From Stieleria varia (lineage in GTDB: Bacteria > Planctomycetota > Planctomycetia > Pirellulales > Pirellulaceae), in contig NZ_CP151726.1 of NCBI RefSeq assembly GCF_038443385.1, forward strand, positions 3,534,001-3,598,000: DNA of 64,000 nucleotides. The letters are read 5' to 3'. Below the pieces are notes generated by a model. It made no database searches and was not told the DNA's origin. It saw nothing but the letters and a program-made list of their open reading frames with translations. Shown in pieces: positions 1 through 8,177 of this stretch. Made by a program: the position numbers and the translations under genes. The first letter of the stretch is position 1, and each line of letters begins with the position of its first letter.

Positions 1-273
1 AGATCCAAATGCACAAAACGTCAGTGTTGTCAAAATGAACAGCCTGCCAAGCGGTGTCAGTCCCACCCGAAATTGCATTCAAAACTGCAACTGCCTATAA
101 TGCCAGGTGTTCTTATTGGTCAATTGCTGTGAAGCCTGAGCAAAATCAGTCAACTGCCAATAAGTCCGGGAGAAATCGAGACGCAACCGCCCATAAGGCG
201 TCAAATAACCAACCGCCAAGTCCTGATTCACCCTAATTTCAAGTTCTGCTATGGAATCCAGCCATCCAATGAG
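1..273. other. No supported gene
   Basis: I see no convincing coding region here. The one short open frame on the plus strand has an unbiased composition and no recognisable motif. The stretch may be the tail of an intergenic region extending to the left of the window. Confidence 0.5.
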
Positions 274-612
274 ATGAACGACGACGATGAATCAATCGAT
301 TCCCAAACGCCACCTTGGCTGTTTGCACCGAAGATTGGAACCGTCGCTGGCGTACTCATCGGTGTCGGCTATCTCCTGCTTTCAGCGGTAGTTCTCGCTC
401 TTTCGCGATTGGCAGACGCATGGATATTCGTCATGTACCGTGAACGATTTACATTCATCGGGTTCTACGCGTTCTTCGCGTGGGCTGTTTTGGTGTGTCT
501 CGGTGAACGTCAACTCAATAAACGGTTTATCATTGCGTTGGGTTTCCTATACTTCGTGGTCGGCGTAGCGATTTGGTTTCTCTTGGCGGAACCATGGCCA
601 TCGGTGCGGTAG
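274..612 (+). CDS. Small hypothetical membrane protein
   Basis: This 112-residue protein is unrecognised. It has an acidic N-terminus (MNDDDES) followed by three hydrophobic stretches at roughly residues 22-45, 58-80 and 84-106, which suggests a three-helix inner-membrane protein. There is no signal-peptide cleavage pattern and no catalytic motif. The ATG lies a few bases after a purine-rich stretch (aatgagATG). It stands alone, 127 bases before the next possible gene. Codon choice is consistent with a real gene, but nothing indicates a function. Confidence 0.6.
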   Translation: MNDDDESIDSQTPPWLFAPKIGTVAGVLIGVGYLLLSAVVLALSRLADAWIFVMYRERFTFIGFYAFFAWAVLVCLGERQLNKRFIIALGFLYFVVGVAIWFLLAEPWPSVR

Positions 613-739
613 ATCTGAGGGTGTAGAGTTCGATGGAATGATGGGTCTGTCACTCAACTGTGCTTGGATTCGATTTCACGTAGAATAAGCAGAACCATGA
701 CATCCACCGAAGGACGCGGGCCGAGCGGTTTGGCAATGG

Positions 740-1285
740 TTGAGTCTTCTGCGCGTCCTCGGTGATGTCCGACGTTCTGTCATCAAGAAACTTCAGGAGC
801 GCCCCATGGTCGCGATGGATTCCAATGATCCTGAATCAGTCGCACGTGCAAGTGCGATCATACGTCAGCACGCAGACATGCTCGGCGCTTCCGTCCGAAA
901 CGCGATCTACATTTCATGGCTCCGGTTAAAAGACTTTGATGCCGTCGAATCCAAGTATCGAACATTCCTCGATTCTGCGTTGCACGACTTTCATGCTGAT
1001 CAAGACGAATACATGCTTAGCATCGATATGGGTCGGGCGACTCCAAGCGAACAACCGATTGGAGATTCTGCCAAAGACGATGTATCAGAAGAGCAGCAGA
1101 TTCGAGTCGGCGTCTACGTATTTTGGATCGGACTCGCTCCGGAACGACGAAACCACGAAACACTTGAGGCGGAAATTCGTAAGATCATGGGGGGTCAGCG
1201 GCGTTCGCCGGGGTCAGACTCGGGATTCGGGATTGAGTCCGAGAAACTCTTCGATGCGTCAAACTCGTTGCGGAATTCCCTTTGA
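740..1285 (+). pseudogene. Hypothetical protein truncated by repeat insertion
   Basis: The frame opens with a TTG start (MSLLRVLGD) and gives a mostly helical, charged, soluble sequence of unknown family up to about residue 153. From the codon at about 1200 the reading frame enters the 282-bp repeat that is the antisense 3' end of the adjacent transposase element. The last 30 or so residues are therefore repeat-derived, and the native C-terminus is missing. An ATG at 806 (MVAMDSND) is an alternative start. I infer a gene cut by arrival of the element; it is probably non-functional or carries a foreign tail. Confidence 0.4.
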
Positions 1286-1484
1286 GCGATCTAGCTGCCG
1301 TTTTCCCCGTTTGATCAAATCCGACTCGCTGTCAGGATGACCGAGACCAAATCTCATGGATAGCTCTTTCAGCGTTGCTGACGTCCAGCGTCGACAAAGC
1401 ATAGCGGCGATGTCTCTTCGTGCCGCACCGCTACGAAATCCAAAGTACTCATCCGCGTCCACCGAAAACTCGGATGCCGTCGCG
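1203..1484. repeat. 282-bp direct repeat, copy 1 (decayed transposase 3' end)
   Basis: This segment is nearly identical to 1497-1778, the 3' end of the intact transposase element, and lies in the same orientation 12 bases away. It begins with the same 27-base terminal repeat (1210-1236). On the minus strand it encodes the transposase C-terminal domain, but a substitution creates a premature stop at 1259-1261, where the intact copy has an Arg codon. It is a remnant of a second element or a partial tandem duplication. Confidence 0.85.
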
Positions 1485-1503
1485 GGCAGCCGGGACGTTC
1501 GCC

Positions 1504-2570
1504 GGGGTCAGACTCGGGATTCGGGATTGAGTCCGAGAAGCTCTTCGATGCGTCGAACTCTTTGCGGAATATTCCTTGAGCTATCTAATTGCCGTTTTCC
1601 CCGTTTGATCAAATCCGACGCGCTGTCGGGATGACCGAGACCAAATCTCATGGATAGCTCTTTCAGCGTTGCTGACGTCCAGCGTCGACAAAGCATGGCG
1701 GCGATGTCTCTTCCTGCCGCACCGCTACGAAATCCAAAGTACTCATCCGCGTCCACTGAAAACTCGGATGCCGTCGCGAGAATGATTTCATCAATGCTGA
1801 CAGGTTCGATGCGTCGTCGTCGTCGACGGTTGCGTCCTTCGTCTTCGCCCGAAGCCATCGCCAACGCTCGCTTCAAAAACGCCTCACTACCGTAAACCCA
1901 TTCACGTAGTCGCTCTACCGCAACCGATTCCGGTTTCGCCAATCCGGCTTGTACGTACCGACGGTACGCCGAAACAGGATCTTGGCCGCCGTTGAGACCA
2001 CACCAATAGCGATGATGATCTTCATAGGCAACCCAGTCCAGTCGTTTGCTCTTTGAAGTGTATCCAGGATAACTGCTGTACGCGTAGGCATGTGGTTTAT
2101 CAACGATCGGACGATCACCCACACAAGGATTCAAATGGATATAGCGGCTGAGATTCCAATAGTACCCCTCATCTTCGACGAGAAACGACTTGTACCGTCC
2201 CTGAAAAAGGTGGCCTGTCCGTCGATTGCGTTTGGCGTACCAGTTGGCGTACCCCGAAAGCCAATGCTGCATGCCACGTGAGAGGTTCGGGAGAGGCGTC
2301 TGCATGAGCAAATGAATGTGATTTGGCATCCAGCAGTAGGCGATCACAATCCACTGGCTGCGGTCGACCTCATTGACGAGTCCTTTAGTGAACCGTTGAT
2401 AGTGACCATCGTCATGAAAAAGCCGCCGTCGTCCATCACCGCGGGCAACCACGTGGTAAATGGCACCAGGAAACTGAACACGAGGCAATCGAGGCATGAG
2501 CAAACTCCCAAAAAACAAAGTCTACCCCAGCCAAATCGCACCTTCAATCCCGAATCCCGAGTCTGACCCC
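1504..2570 (-). mobile_element. REP-associated Y1 transposase element with 27-bp TIRs
   Basis: The element is bounded by perfect 27-base inverted repeats at 1504-1530 and 2544-2570, each beginning GGGGTCAGACTCGGGATT when read inward. The left repeat contains the stop codon and last codons of the transposase. Each end also holds a small GACTC/GAGTC-type hairpin, as expected for the single-strand substrates of Y1 HUH enzymes. Classical IS200/IS605 elements lack long inverted termini, so the symmetry is notable. A partial second copy lies at 1203-1484, and further GGGGTCAG palindromes lie at 2981-3037. Confidence 0.75.
1508..2497 (-). CDS. Y1 (HUH) REP-associated transposase with DnaA-C-like tail
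   Basis: This is a 329-residue RAYT-type transposase, using the MPRLPRVQFPG start at 2497; the open frame extends 7 codons further upstream. The N-terminal half is a transposase IS200-like/REP-associated domain. It shows the HUH metal motif (NHIHLLMQ, around residue 64) and the LFQGRYKSFLV segment that carries the nucleophilic Tyr in this family. An Arg-rich linker (GRNRRRRRR) follows. The C-terminal part resembles the DnaA C-terminal helix-turn-helix domain seen in some RAYT proteins (DIAAMLCRRWTSATLKEL). Family knowledge: these enzymes nick single-stranded REP hairpins. The gene appears intact and may mobilise the local palindromes. Confidence 0.88.
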   Translation of the reverse strand: MPRLPRVQFPGAIYHVVARGDGRRRLFHDDGHYQRFTKGLVNEVDRSQWIVIAYCWMPNHIHLLMQTPLPNLSRGMQHWLSGYANWYAKRNRRTGHLFQGRYKSFLVEDEGYYWNLSRYIHLNPCVGDRPIVDKPHAYAYSSYPGYTSKSKRLDWVAYEDHHRYWCGLNGGQDPVSAYRRYVQAGLAKPESVAVERLREWVYGSEAFLKRALAMASGEDEGRNRRRRRRIEPVSIDEIILATASEFSVDADEYFGFRSGAAGRDIAAMLCRRWTSATLKELSMRFGLGHPDSASDLIKRGKRQLDSSRNIPQRVRRIEELLGLNPESRV

Positions 2571-2631
2571 ACGCACCCACCACACTGACCCCACGCACCC
2601 ACCCACAACTGATGGCCAGGAGTCGGTAGTC

Positions 2632-2653
2632 GGTAGGTCATGCTGTGCATGAC
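2632..2653. repeat. GTAG-headed REP-like palindrome, copy 1
   Basis: The sequence GGTAG followed by the perfect palindrome GTCATGC-TGT-GCATGAC has the layout of a REP sequence, a GTAG tetranucleotide at the foot of a hairpin. An identical 22-base copy lies at 3511-3532. A RAYT transposase lies immediately to the left. Confidence 0.65.
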
Positions 2654-2980
2654 GAAATACGGTGTGCTCACCTTCACGCCCGGTGGCTTGTATTCGGAAA
2701 GAACTCTCGGTGAGGTCCAGGGCGTCCGAGTTGCGATGAACGCAATGCGTCCATCGTGGAGCAAGTCGCCGACGTACATCACACTGGCTCGTGCGCGGTT
2801 GTGTTTTCAGGAACACTAATTGGCACTAATCGAACACTAATCAGCAGAAGTGCAAGCAAACGAAGCGGGGACGATTCGTGATGGGTAACGGTTAAGCTTC
2901 GCCATCGCGGACGTTCGTCTCCGATTAGTGACGATTAGTGGTTTCCCTTCTCGTGACGCCGCATCGCAGATTGCGGGCGG

Positions 2981-3037
2981 CGTTCGCCGGGGTCAGCGGT
3001 CAGGGGCGGCGTTCGCTGCCCCTGACCCCGACGAACG
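2981..3037. repeat. GGGGTCAG inverted repeat
   Basis: The left arm CGTTCGCCGGGGTCAG (2981-2996) pairs with the right arm CTGACCCCGACGAACG (3022-3037) with one mismatch. The left arm equals the outer edge of the two transposase-end repeats at 1203 and 1497, so this looks like a solo non-autonomous derivative of that element. Confidence 0.6.
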
Positions 3038-3510
3038 CGGCTTCCCGCTGCTTGAGATACACCCTTATGGCGAGCAAGGGCATGAAATTTAGGGCAGCAA
3101 GATTCTGATGTTGATTCTGATTCTCCATCTTTTTGCCCACACATTTTTTTGCCCTCGCTGTCTGCTCTCTGCCTCAGCGCGGTTCCGTTAATTTTTCTGC
3201 GACCGCCTTCGGGGTCGGTCGGGGCGAGGTTTCGCTTACCGTCGGTGCGCTGTCGCGACCGACGGCTACTTTCTATGACCGACTTCGCGGTCAGAGGAAA
3301 TCAATGGGCATGGACCTGACTTTCCATCCCGGCTTGCAGGCTTGTTGCTTTCGTCCGTGTTGGTGATTGAATGACTGTAGGATGGGTACTCTTGACCGTC
3401 TGTGAATTGAACGTCGGCCAAGAGTGGCCAACTGTGTATTGAATGTCGGCCAAGAGTGGCCAACCTACGACTGAATCAACACGCCGCTTGCAGGCTGTCG
3501 ATTTAGAGCC

Positions 3511-3532
3511 GGTAGGTCATGCTGTGCATGAC
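3511..3532. repeat. GTAG-headed REP-like palindrome, copy 2
   Basis: This is identical over 22 bases to 2632-2653 and in the same orientation. It lies shortly downstream of the lysS stop codon and could also form a hairpin at the end of the lysS transcript. Confidence 0.65.
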
Positions 3533-3594
3533 ATCATCCGTTCATCACAACGCAGTGTCGCAGGATGTGACAACACGTTCACCATCACGTATCC

Positions 3595-5163
3595 TCAACT
3601 TTCGGGGCGCAACACCGGGAAGAGGATCACGTCGCGGATCGATTTTTGACCAGTCAAGATCATCACCAGTCGGTCGATCCCGATCCCAAGTCCACCGGCG
3701 GGCGGCATCGCGTGACGCAACGCGCGAATGAAATCGTGATCCATCTTGGCCATCGAGTCTTCGTCTTCTTGTCCTGACAGTTGCGTCGTAAACAATTCTT
3801 CCTGCAAGTCTGGGTCGTTCAATTCCGTGTACGCATTGGCAAGTTCCATTCCGCAGATGAACAACTCAAAACGTTCAGCGATCTCCGGGTTATCACGCTT
3901 GCGTTTCGTCAACGGACAGATGCTGGCGGGATAATCGATCACAAAGATCGGTCCACGCAGTGAGTCCTCGACCTTTTCCTCAAAGATCTCACTGCGGATC
4001 ACATCGGGATGCTTGCCCGCCGATTCAAAACCCAACTTCGCCGAAAGCTCCAACACCGCCGCGTCGTCCGCTGGGTCGACTCCGGTGGCTTGCTGGAACA
4101 GTTCGGCGTAGGTGGCTCGTTGGAACGGTGGAGTGAAATCAATTTGCTGACCGGCAAACTCGCGTTGAAAACCACCACCGATCTTTTCGATCGCGTTGCA
4201 GATCAACCGTTCGGTCAAATCCATCATCGATCCGTAGTCGCCATACGCTTGATAGGCTTCCAACATCGTGAACTCGGGATTGTGTCGCGGACTGAGTCCT
4301 TCGTTTCGATACACGCGTCCCAATTCGTAAACCCGTTCCATGCCGCCGACCATCAGTCGTTTGAGGTGCAGTTCCAGCGCGATGCGCATGGTCAGCTTCA
4401 TGTCCAACGCGTTATGGTGGGTTTCAAAGGGACGAGCGGCAGCTCCGCCGGCGACGGTGTGCAACGTCGGCCCTTCGACTTCGCAAAACCCATCCTCGTC
4501 CAGCGTCTGACGAATCGACTTGATGATCTTTGTCCGGGCCAGGAACGTGTCCATCGGTCCGTCGTTGAAGGCCAAGTCCGCGTAGCGCATGCGTTGACGC
4601 AGTTCGACGTTGGTCAGTCCAGCGTGCTTCTCCGGTGGCGGCTCGAGCATCTTGGTCAAGAAGAACAGTTTTTCGGCAAAGACGGTGATCTCGCCGGTGT
4701 TGGTGCGTCCCAGTCTTCCTTCGGCACCGATCAGGTCGCCCAAGTCGAACAGTTTGGCGAGATCAAAATCTTCGTCGCCGACTTGGTTTTTTCCTACAAA
4801 GATTTGGATCGAGCCTGACCAGTCTTTGAGGTTCAGGAAAATCAGTTTTCCGGTGGGGCGAGCCAGCATGATTCGGCCGGCGACCCGGACCGTGGGACCT
4901 TGTTCTCCCCCGGGGCCGTTGTCGGATTTCCACTGCCGATAGTCCAGTGACTCGTCGTCGAAATCGGGCAATTCCAGCTCAGTGCCGTCTTCTTTCACGA
5001 ACCTGACTTCGTCGATCCGCGCTTTGGCGTCGGCGATCAGCAGACGATCGTCGAAGCGTGAGCCCCAGGGATCGATGCCTTTTTCGATGATTTTGGCCAG
5101 TTTTTCGCGTCGTGCGGAGCGAGGGTCGATGGGCTGGTCGGAATCGTCTGCGGGCTGGTTCAT
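3595..5163 (-). CDS. lysS: Lysyl-tRNA synthetase, class II
   Basis: The 522-residue enzyme charges tRNA-Lys with lysine in the cytoplasm. The N-terminal OB-fold anticodon-binding domain includes VRVAGRIMLARPTGKLIFL. The class II catalytic core follows, with motif 2 around RVYRNEGLSPRHNPEFTMLE and motif 3 GLGIGIDRLVMILTGQ near the C-terminus. Length fits the bacterial family. I chose the ATG at 5163 (MNQPADDSDQ) because upstream codons of the open frame (to 5295) are not protein-like and this start leaves a normal N-terminus. The gene stands alone on this strand. Confidence 0.96.
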   Translation of the reverse strand: MNQPADDSDQPIDPRSARREKLAKIIEKGIDPWGSRFDDRLLIADAKARIDEVRFVKEDGTELELPDFDDESLDYRQWKSDNGPGGEQGPTVRVAGRIMLARPTGKLIFLNLKDWSGSIQIFVGKNQVGDEDFDLAKLFDLGDLIGAEGRLGRTNTGEITVFAEKLFFLTKMLEPPPEKHAGLTNVELRQRMRYADLAFNDGPMDTFLARTKIIKSIRQTLDEDGFCEVEGPTLHTVAGGAAARPFETHHNALDMKLTMRIALELHLKRLMVGGMERVYELGRVYRNEGLSPRHNPEFTMLEAYQAYGDYGSMMDLTERLICNAIEKIGGGFQREFAGQQIDFTPPFQRATYAELFQQATGVDPADDAAVLELSAKLGFESAGKHPDVIRSEIFEEKVEDSLRGPIFVIDYPASICPLTKRKRDNPEIAERFELFICGMELANAYTELNDPDLQEELFTTQLSGQEDEDSMAKMDHDFIRALRHAMPPAGGLGIGIDRLVMILTGQKSIRDVILFPVLRPES

Positions 5164-5362
5164 GAACTCGGACGGCAATTTCGTAAGGGAATAATTGTTG
5201 GACAGGCCCGTGATTGTTGGCGGCTGATGTGATTCGTGCAATGCCGCCGGACGCCTTGACGTTTGGGCGGGGATTTGAGTAATTAAGTGTCCCACCTGAG
5301 CAATCTGCTCAAGTCACTTCCTGCCAATCCCAACTATCCCAGCTATCCCAACGGACTCGCAT

Positions 5363-5674
5363 ATGTTTCGCGCTTTCGCCATCCTGTTGTTTGTCTTCGC
5401 CGTCCCCACGTTCGCATCGGCCGCCGAGATCGTGAAGTTTCAGTTGAAGGACTGGAAGGCACAACACATTCATGACACCAAAAAAGCCGACAAGATCACC
5501 GATACGCTGAAAAAGATCGGATGTGAAGTCGAGCGTGCCGAGCACAACGGACACGTGGACGTGAAATATCGCTGCCCCAAAGAACGTCAGATGACGTTGA
5601 AGACCCACGAGGAAGCGTCGCAGTGGGAAAAGTGGCTCAAAGGCTACGGATTCACCGTCTCTCACAGCCACTGA
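5363..5674 (+). CDS. Small secreted protein of unknown function
   Basis: This 103-residue protein has a clear signal peptide (MFRAFAILLFVFAVPTFASA-AE, cleavage around residue 21). The mature part of about 80 residues is highly charged, rich in Lys and His, with two Cys (in KIGCEVERAE and KYRCPKER) that could form a disulfide. It ends in His-rich VSHSH. The alternating strand/helix pattern suggests a small compact periplasmic domain. I do not recognise a named family. It is divergent from lysS. Confidence 0.75.
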   Translation: MFRAFAILLFVFAVPTFASAAEIVKFQLKDWKAQHIHDTKKADKITDTLKKIGCEVERAEHNGHVDVKYRCPKERQMTLKTHEEASQWEKWLKGYGFTVSHSH

Positions 5675-5694
5675 GCTGAGTGATTGAGACAGTC

Positions 5695-5792
5695 GTTTGA
5701 CCCGTAGCCGACGGCGCAGGCGGAAGCGGCGTTTGACCCTGCGGTGTCATCCGCTTGGTAGCGTCTCCTGCGCCTTCGGCTGCGGGTCAAAC
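5695..5792. repeat. Inverted repeat between convergent genes
   Basis: The arm GTTTGACCCGTAGCCGACGG (from 5695) pairs imperfectly with the arm ending in TGCGGGTCAAAC (5767-5792), about 26 bases each. It lies between two convergent genes and could act as a bidirectional transcript end, although no T-run follows. Confidence 0.6.
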
Positions 5793-5815
5793 AGTTTGAC
5801 GCCTGACGCAGCAGC

Positions 5816-7471
5816 TCACTTCAACAACTGTGGCAGCGGCTCCGCTCCCACCGGCAGTTCGCCGATGCGGCGTTGACCGGCTCCCGGGAAACGCTTGCCC
5901 TCATCATCTCGGTCACCCAGGTCCTGACGTCCTCGGTCAGCCAGTTGCATCAAACGCGTGAGCACTTGCGGATGTTGCTGCGCGACATCGTGTTTGCATC
6001 CGATGTCTTGAACCACATCAAACAACAACGGGCCGGAAGATTCGCCGGCCTTGTAATGTGGATGACGTTGCGGATTGCTCAGCGGCACAAACAATTTCCA
6101 GCGATCGCTTCTTACCGCCTGCAATTGATCTTGGCTGTAGTAATAGAATGCGTCGTACGGACTGTCAGCATTGTCATCCACCAGCAACGATCGAATGTCG
6201 TGTCCATCGATCGTTCGATCCGTTGGTGGAGACCCACCGGCCAGCAAAGCAAAGGTGGGTAACAGATCCATCGTGGTCGCTAGTTGGTCGCAAACGGTCC
6301 CCGCGGGAATCCATCCTGGTTTCCATGCGATCGTTGGCACGCGAAAGGCCCCTTCGCTGGTCGTGTATCCACGACCGTGCAGTGGCAAATTCGAGCCGCG
6401 ACTCAAATCAGACTTGTCCGGTTGAATCGGCGCGCCGTTGTCGCTCGTCCAAATCACCAGCGTGTTTTCCGCGATCCCAAGGTCACGCAATTGATCCAGC
6501 ATCACGCCCATTGACCAATCGAGTTCTTCGATTGCGTCGCCCCACGGGCCGTTGTTGCTTTTGCCTTTGAAGCGTTCACTCGAAAACGGCGTCTTGGTGC
6601 TCCCCGGCATGGCTTGGGGAAAATACAAAAAGAACGGTTCGTCTTTGTGCTCGGCAATCCATTTCATCGCCCGCTCGGTGTAGCGCTTCGTCAATCCGTC
6701 GCGATCACAAGGTGCTTCCACGACATCATCATTTTCCATCAACGGCAGTGCAGGCCAAGTCGAACCGTCGACGTCCCAAACCCGAGCCGTCATGTCATCG
6801 CTGTACGGAACGCCGAAGAAATAATCGAATCCTTGGCGTGTCGGCAAGAACATGGGCTGATCGCCCAGATGCCACTTTCCGATCATTGCCGTGGCGTAAC
6901 CACACTGTTTCAACACCTCCGCGATTGTGATCTCATCAGGATTCAATCCGTATCGCGAGACCGGTCTCAACACCCATCCGTCACGCGGATTGTCGTGCAT
7001 TCCGACTCGTTGCGAATAACACCCGGTCATCAGACTGGCGCGCGACGGTGTACAGACGCCGGCCGTCACGCAAAAATGAGTGAACTTGCGTCCTTCCGCC
7101 GCCATGCGATTCAGGTTCGGCGTTCGGTGCAACGTCGACCCGAACGGCTGAATGTCGCCATAACCGAGGTTGTCGCAAAAAATGACGATGAAATTGGGCG
7201 GACGCGAACCTGCCTCCCCCTCCGCCGCGACGGCACTCTCCTGAGCGACGGTAACCTCGGCACCAAAATGAAGGCCTAGTGCATCGTCCAGTCTTGGAAC
7301 GTGGGTTTGATAAATGAGCCGTTTTGGCGTTAGCCACGGTTTTCGCGACTCAACCGTGGCTAACGCCAAAACGGCTAACCCCAAAATCAAGACTGGACGA
7401 TGCACTAGTGATGCAATCGCGGCCAACAAGGCGATACCCGCGTAGCCAACGCATCGGGGACTCGTTTTCAT
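5816..7471 (-). CDS. Sulfatase (formylglycine type) with in-frame insertion in the leader
   Basis: This is a 551-residue secreted sulfatase of the alkaline-phosphatase superfamily. The Cys-type formylglycine signature CTPSRASLMTG is present, with metal-site segments NFIVIFCDNLGYGD near the N-terminus of the domain and TSDNGAPI later. The start is ATG at 7471 (MKTSPRCVGY); the longer open frame to 8134 is antisense to the DUF2760 gene. A 133-bp palindromic element (7276-7408) lies in the leader coding region. Removing it with one CTAG copy leaves the frame intact and restores a plain leader (LLAAIAS joined to LGLHFGAEVT). The substrate is probably a sulfated polysaccharide (inference). Confidence 0.9.
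   Translation of the reverse strand: MKTSPRCVGYAGIALLAAIASLVHRPVLILGLAVLALATVESRKPWLTPKRLIYQTHVPRLDDALGLHFGAEVTVAQESAVAAEGEAGSRPPNFIVIFCDNLGYGDIQPFGSTLHRTPNLNRMAAEGRKFTHFCVTAGVCTPSRASLMTGCYSQRVGMHDNPRDGWVLRPVSRYGLNPDEITIAEVLKQCGYATAMIGKWHLGDQPMFLPTRQGFDYFFGVPYSDDMTARVWDVDGSTWPALPLMENDDVVEAPCDRDGLTKRYTERAMKWIAEHKDEPFFLYFPQAMPGSTKTPFSSERFKGKSNNGPWGDAIEELDWSMGVMLDQLRDLGIAENTLVIWTSDNGAPIQPDKSDLSRGSNLPLHGRGYTTSEGAFRVPTIAWKPGWIPAGTVCDQLATTMDLLPTFALLAGGSPPTDRTIDGHDIRSLLVDDNADSPYDAFYYYSQDQLQAVRSDRWKLFVPLSNPQRHPHYKAGESSGPLLFDVVQDIGCKHDVAQQHPQVLTRLMQLADRGRQDLGDRDDEGKRFPGAGQRRIGELPVGAEPLPQLLK
7276..7408. mobile_element. MITE-like palindromic element inside the sulfatase gene
   Basis: The terminal inverted repeats are 21 bases and perfect (7276-7296 and 7388-7408), beginning CTAGTGCATCGTCC. 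An inner perfect 25-base inverted repeat (7317-7341 with 7352-7376) surrounds a 10-base loop. The element has no coding capacity of its own. Both ends are CTAG, which would be a 4-base target duplication; net insertion is then 129 bases, or 43 codons. Confidence 0.8.
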
Positions 7472-7591
7472 GATGGTTCTCGCAAGGGAGGATGAGAGGC
7501 AGGGTGCCGGGCGGGAATTGATCGTCCGGTTGACGCGCCCGCTGGGTTTGCCAAGCTTTCGGCTTTCATGGGTCATTGGAGGTGCATCGAA

Positions 7592-8143
7592 ATGGGTTTG
7601 GGAATCGCAATCAGAGCGTTTTCTGCTGGACTTTTCAACAAACAGGCCGCTGAGCGGCTCAGGATCGCGTTGGACGGCGGACAACCGGCTGACGAGCCAT
7701 CGAAGCCGAAAATCGAGCCGCCGGCCTCTGTGAAGCCTCCTGCAACGCCACCTCAGCCCAAGAGGCCCGCCCGCAGCGAAGCCGTGACGTTGCTCTCGGC
7801 TTTGCAACGAGAATCTCGTTTGATCGATTTGATCCAAGAAAACTTGGGCGACTACTCCGACGCGCAAGTCGGCGCGGCGGCTCGACCCTGTCTGCTGCAA
7901 TGCAAATCTACCCTCGACCGCTTGATCGGGTTGGCACCCGTCAGCGACGCGGGCGAAGGCAACTCGGTGGACGTCGGCGAGAACCCTTCGGCTGCGAGGT
8001 ACCAGTGGGTCGGCGAAGGTTCCGGCGGCTCGGGCAAATTGATCCACAAAGGATGGGTGGCCACGAAGACCGAGTTGCCCGAATGGACGGGCGATGATGC
8101 CGACGCGAACGTGATCGCACCGGCTCAACTGCAACGTTCGTGA
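7592..8143 (+). CDS. DUF2760 protein
   Basis: This 183-residue cytoplasmic protein matches the DUF2760 pattern: a short N-terminal helix (MGLGIAIRAFSAGLFN), a Pro/Lys-rich linker (about residues 40-65), then a conserved domain beginning with ALQRESRLIDLIQENLGDYS and containing VGEGSGGSGKLIHKGW. The start at 7592 is preferred because the domain's usual N-terminus begins there; the open frame runs 8 codons further. The gene sits 34 bases upstream of an Hsp70-family gene, the arrangement known for DUF2760, so a chaperone accessory role is likely. No biochemical function is known to me. Confidence 0.85.
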   Translation: MGLGIAIRAFSAGLFNKQAAERLRIALDGGQPADEPSKPKIEPPASVKPPATPPQPKRPARSEAVTLLSALQRESRLIDLIQENLGDYSDAQVGAAARPCLLQCKSTLDRLIGLAPVSDAGEGNSVDVGENPSAARYQWVGEGSGGSGKLIHKGWVATKTELPEWTGDDADANVIAPAQLQRS

Positions 8144-8177
8144 TGCCCGTCCACTGAATTACTCGGAGTAAGAAAAC

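Larger units (their letters stand above)
2571..3594. other. Repeat-rich intergenic region
   Basis: There is no supported gene. The region contains short palindromes: two copies of a GTAG-headed hairpin, a GGGGTCAG hairpin at 2981-3037, direct repeats of ACTAATC at 2811-2842 with their inverse at 2923-2940, and a duplicated GTCGGCCAAGAGTGGCCAAC unit near 3409-3464. The open frames on both strands have no homology pattern I recognise. Confidence 0.6.

Noticed and set aside
54..236. 60-residue plus-strand open frame
   Set aside because: Low-complexity polar composition, no start context and no recognisable family.
4009..4818. 269-residue plus-strand open frame
   Set aside because: It is entirely antisense to lysS and shows no family pattern.
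7472..8134. N-terminal extension of the first sulfatase
   Set aside because: It is antisense to the DUF2760 gene and lacks any sulfatase-like sequence; the signal peptide starts at 7471.
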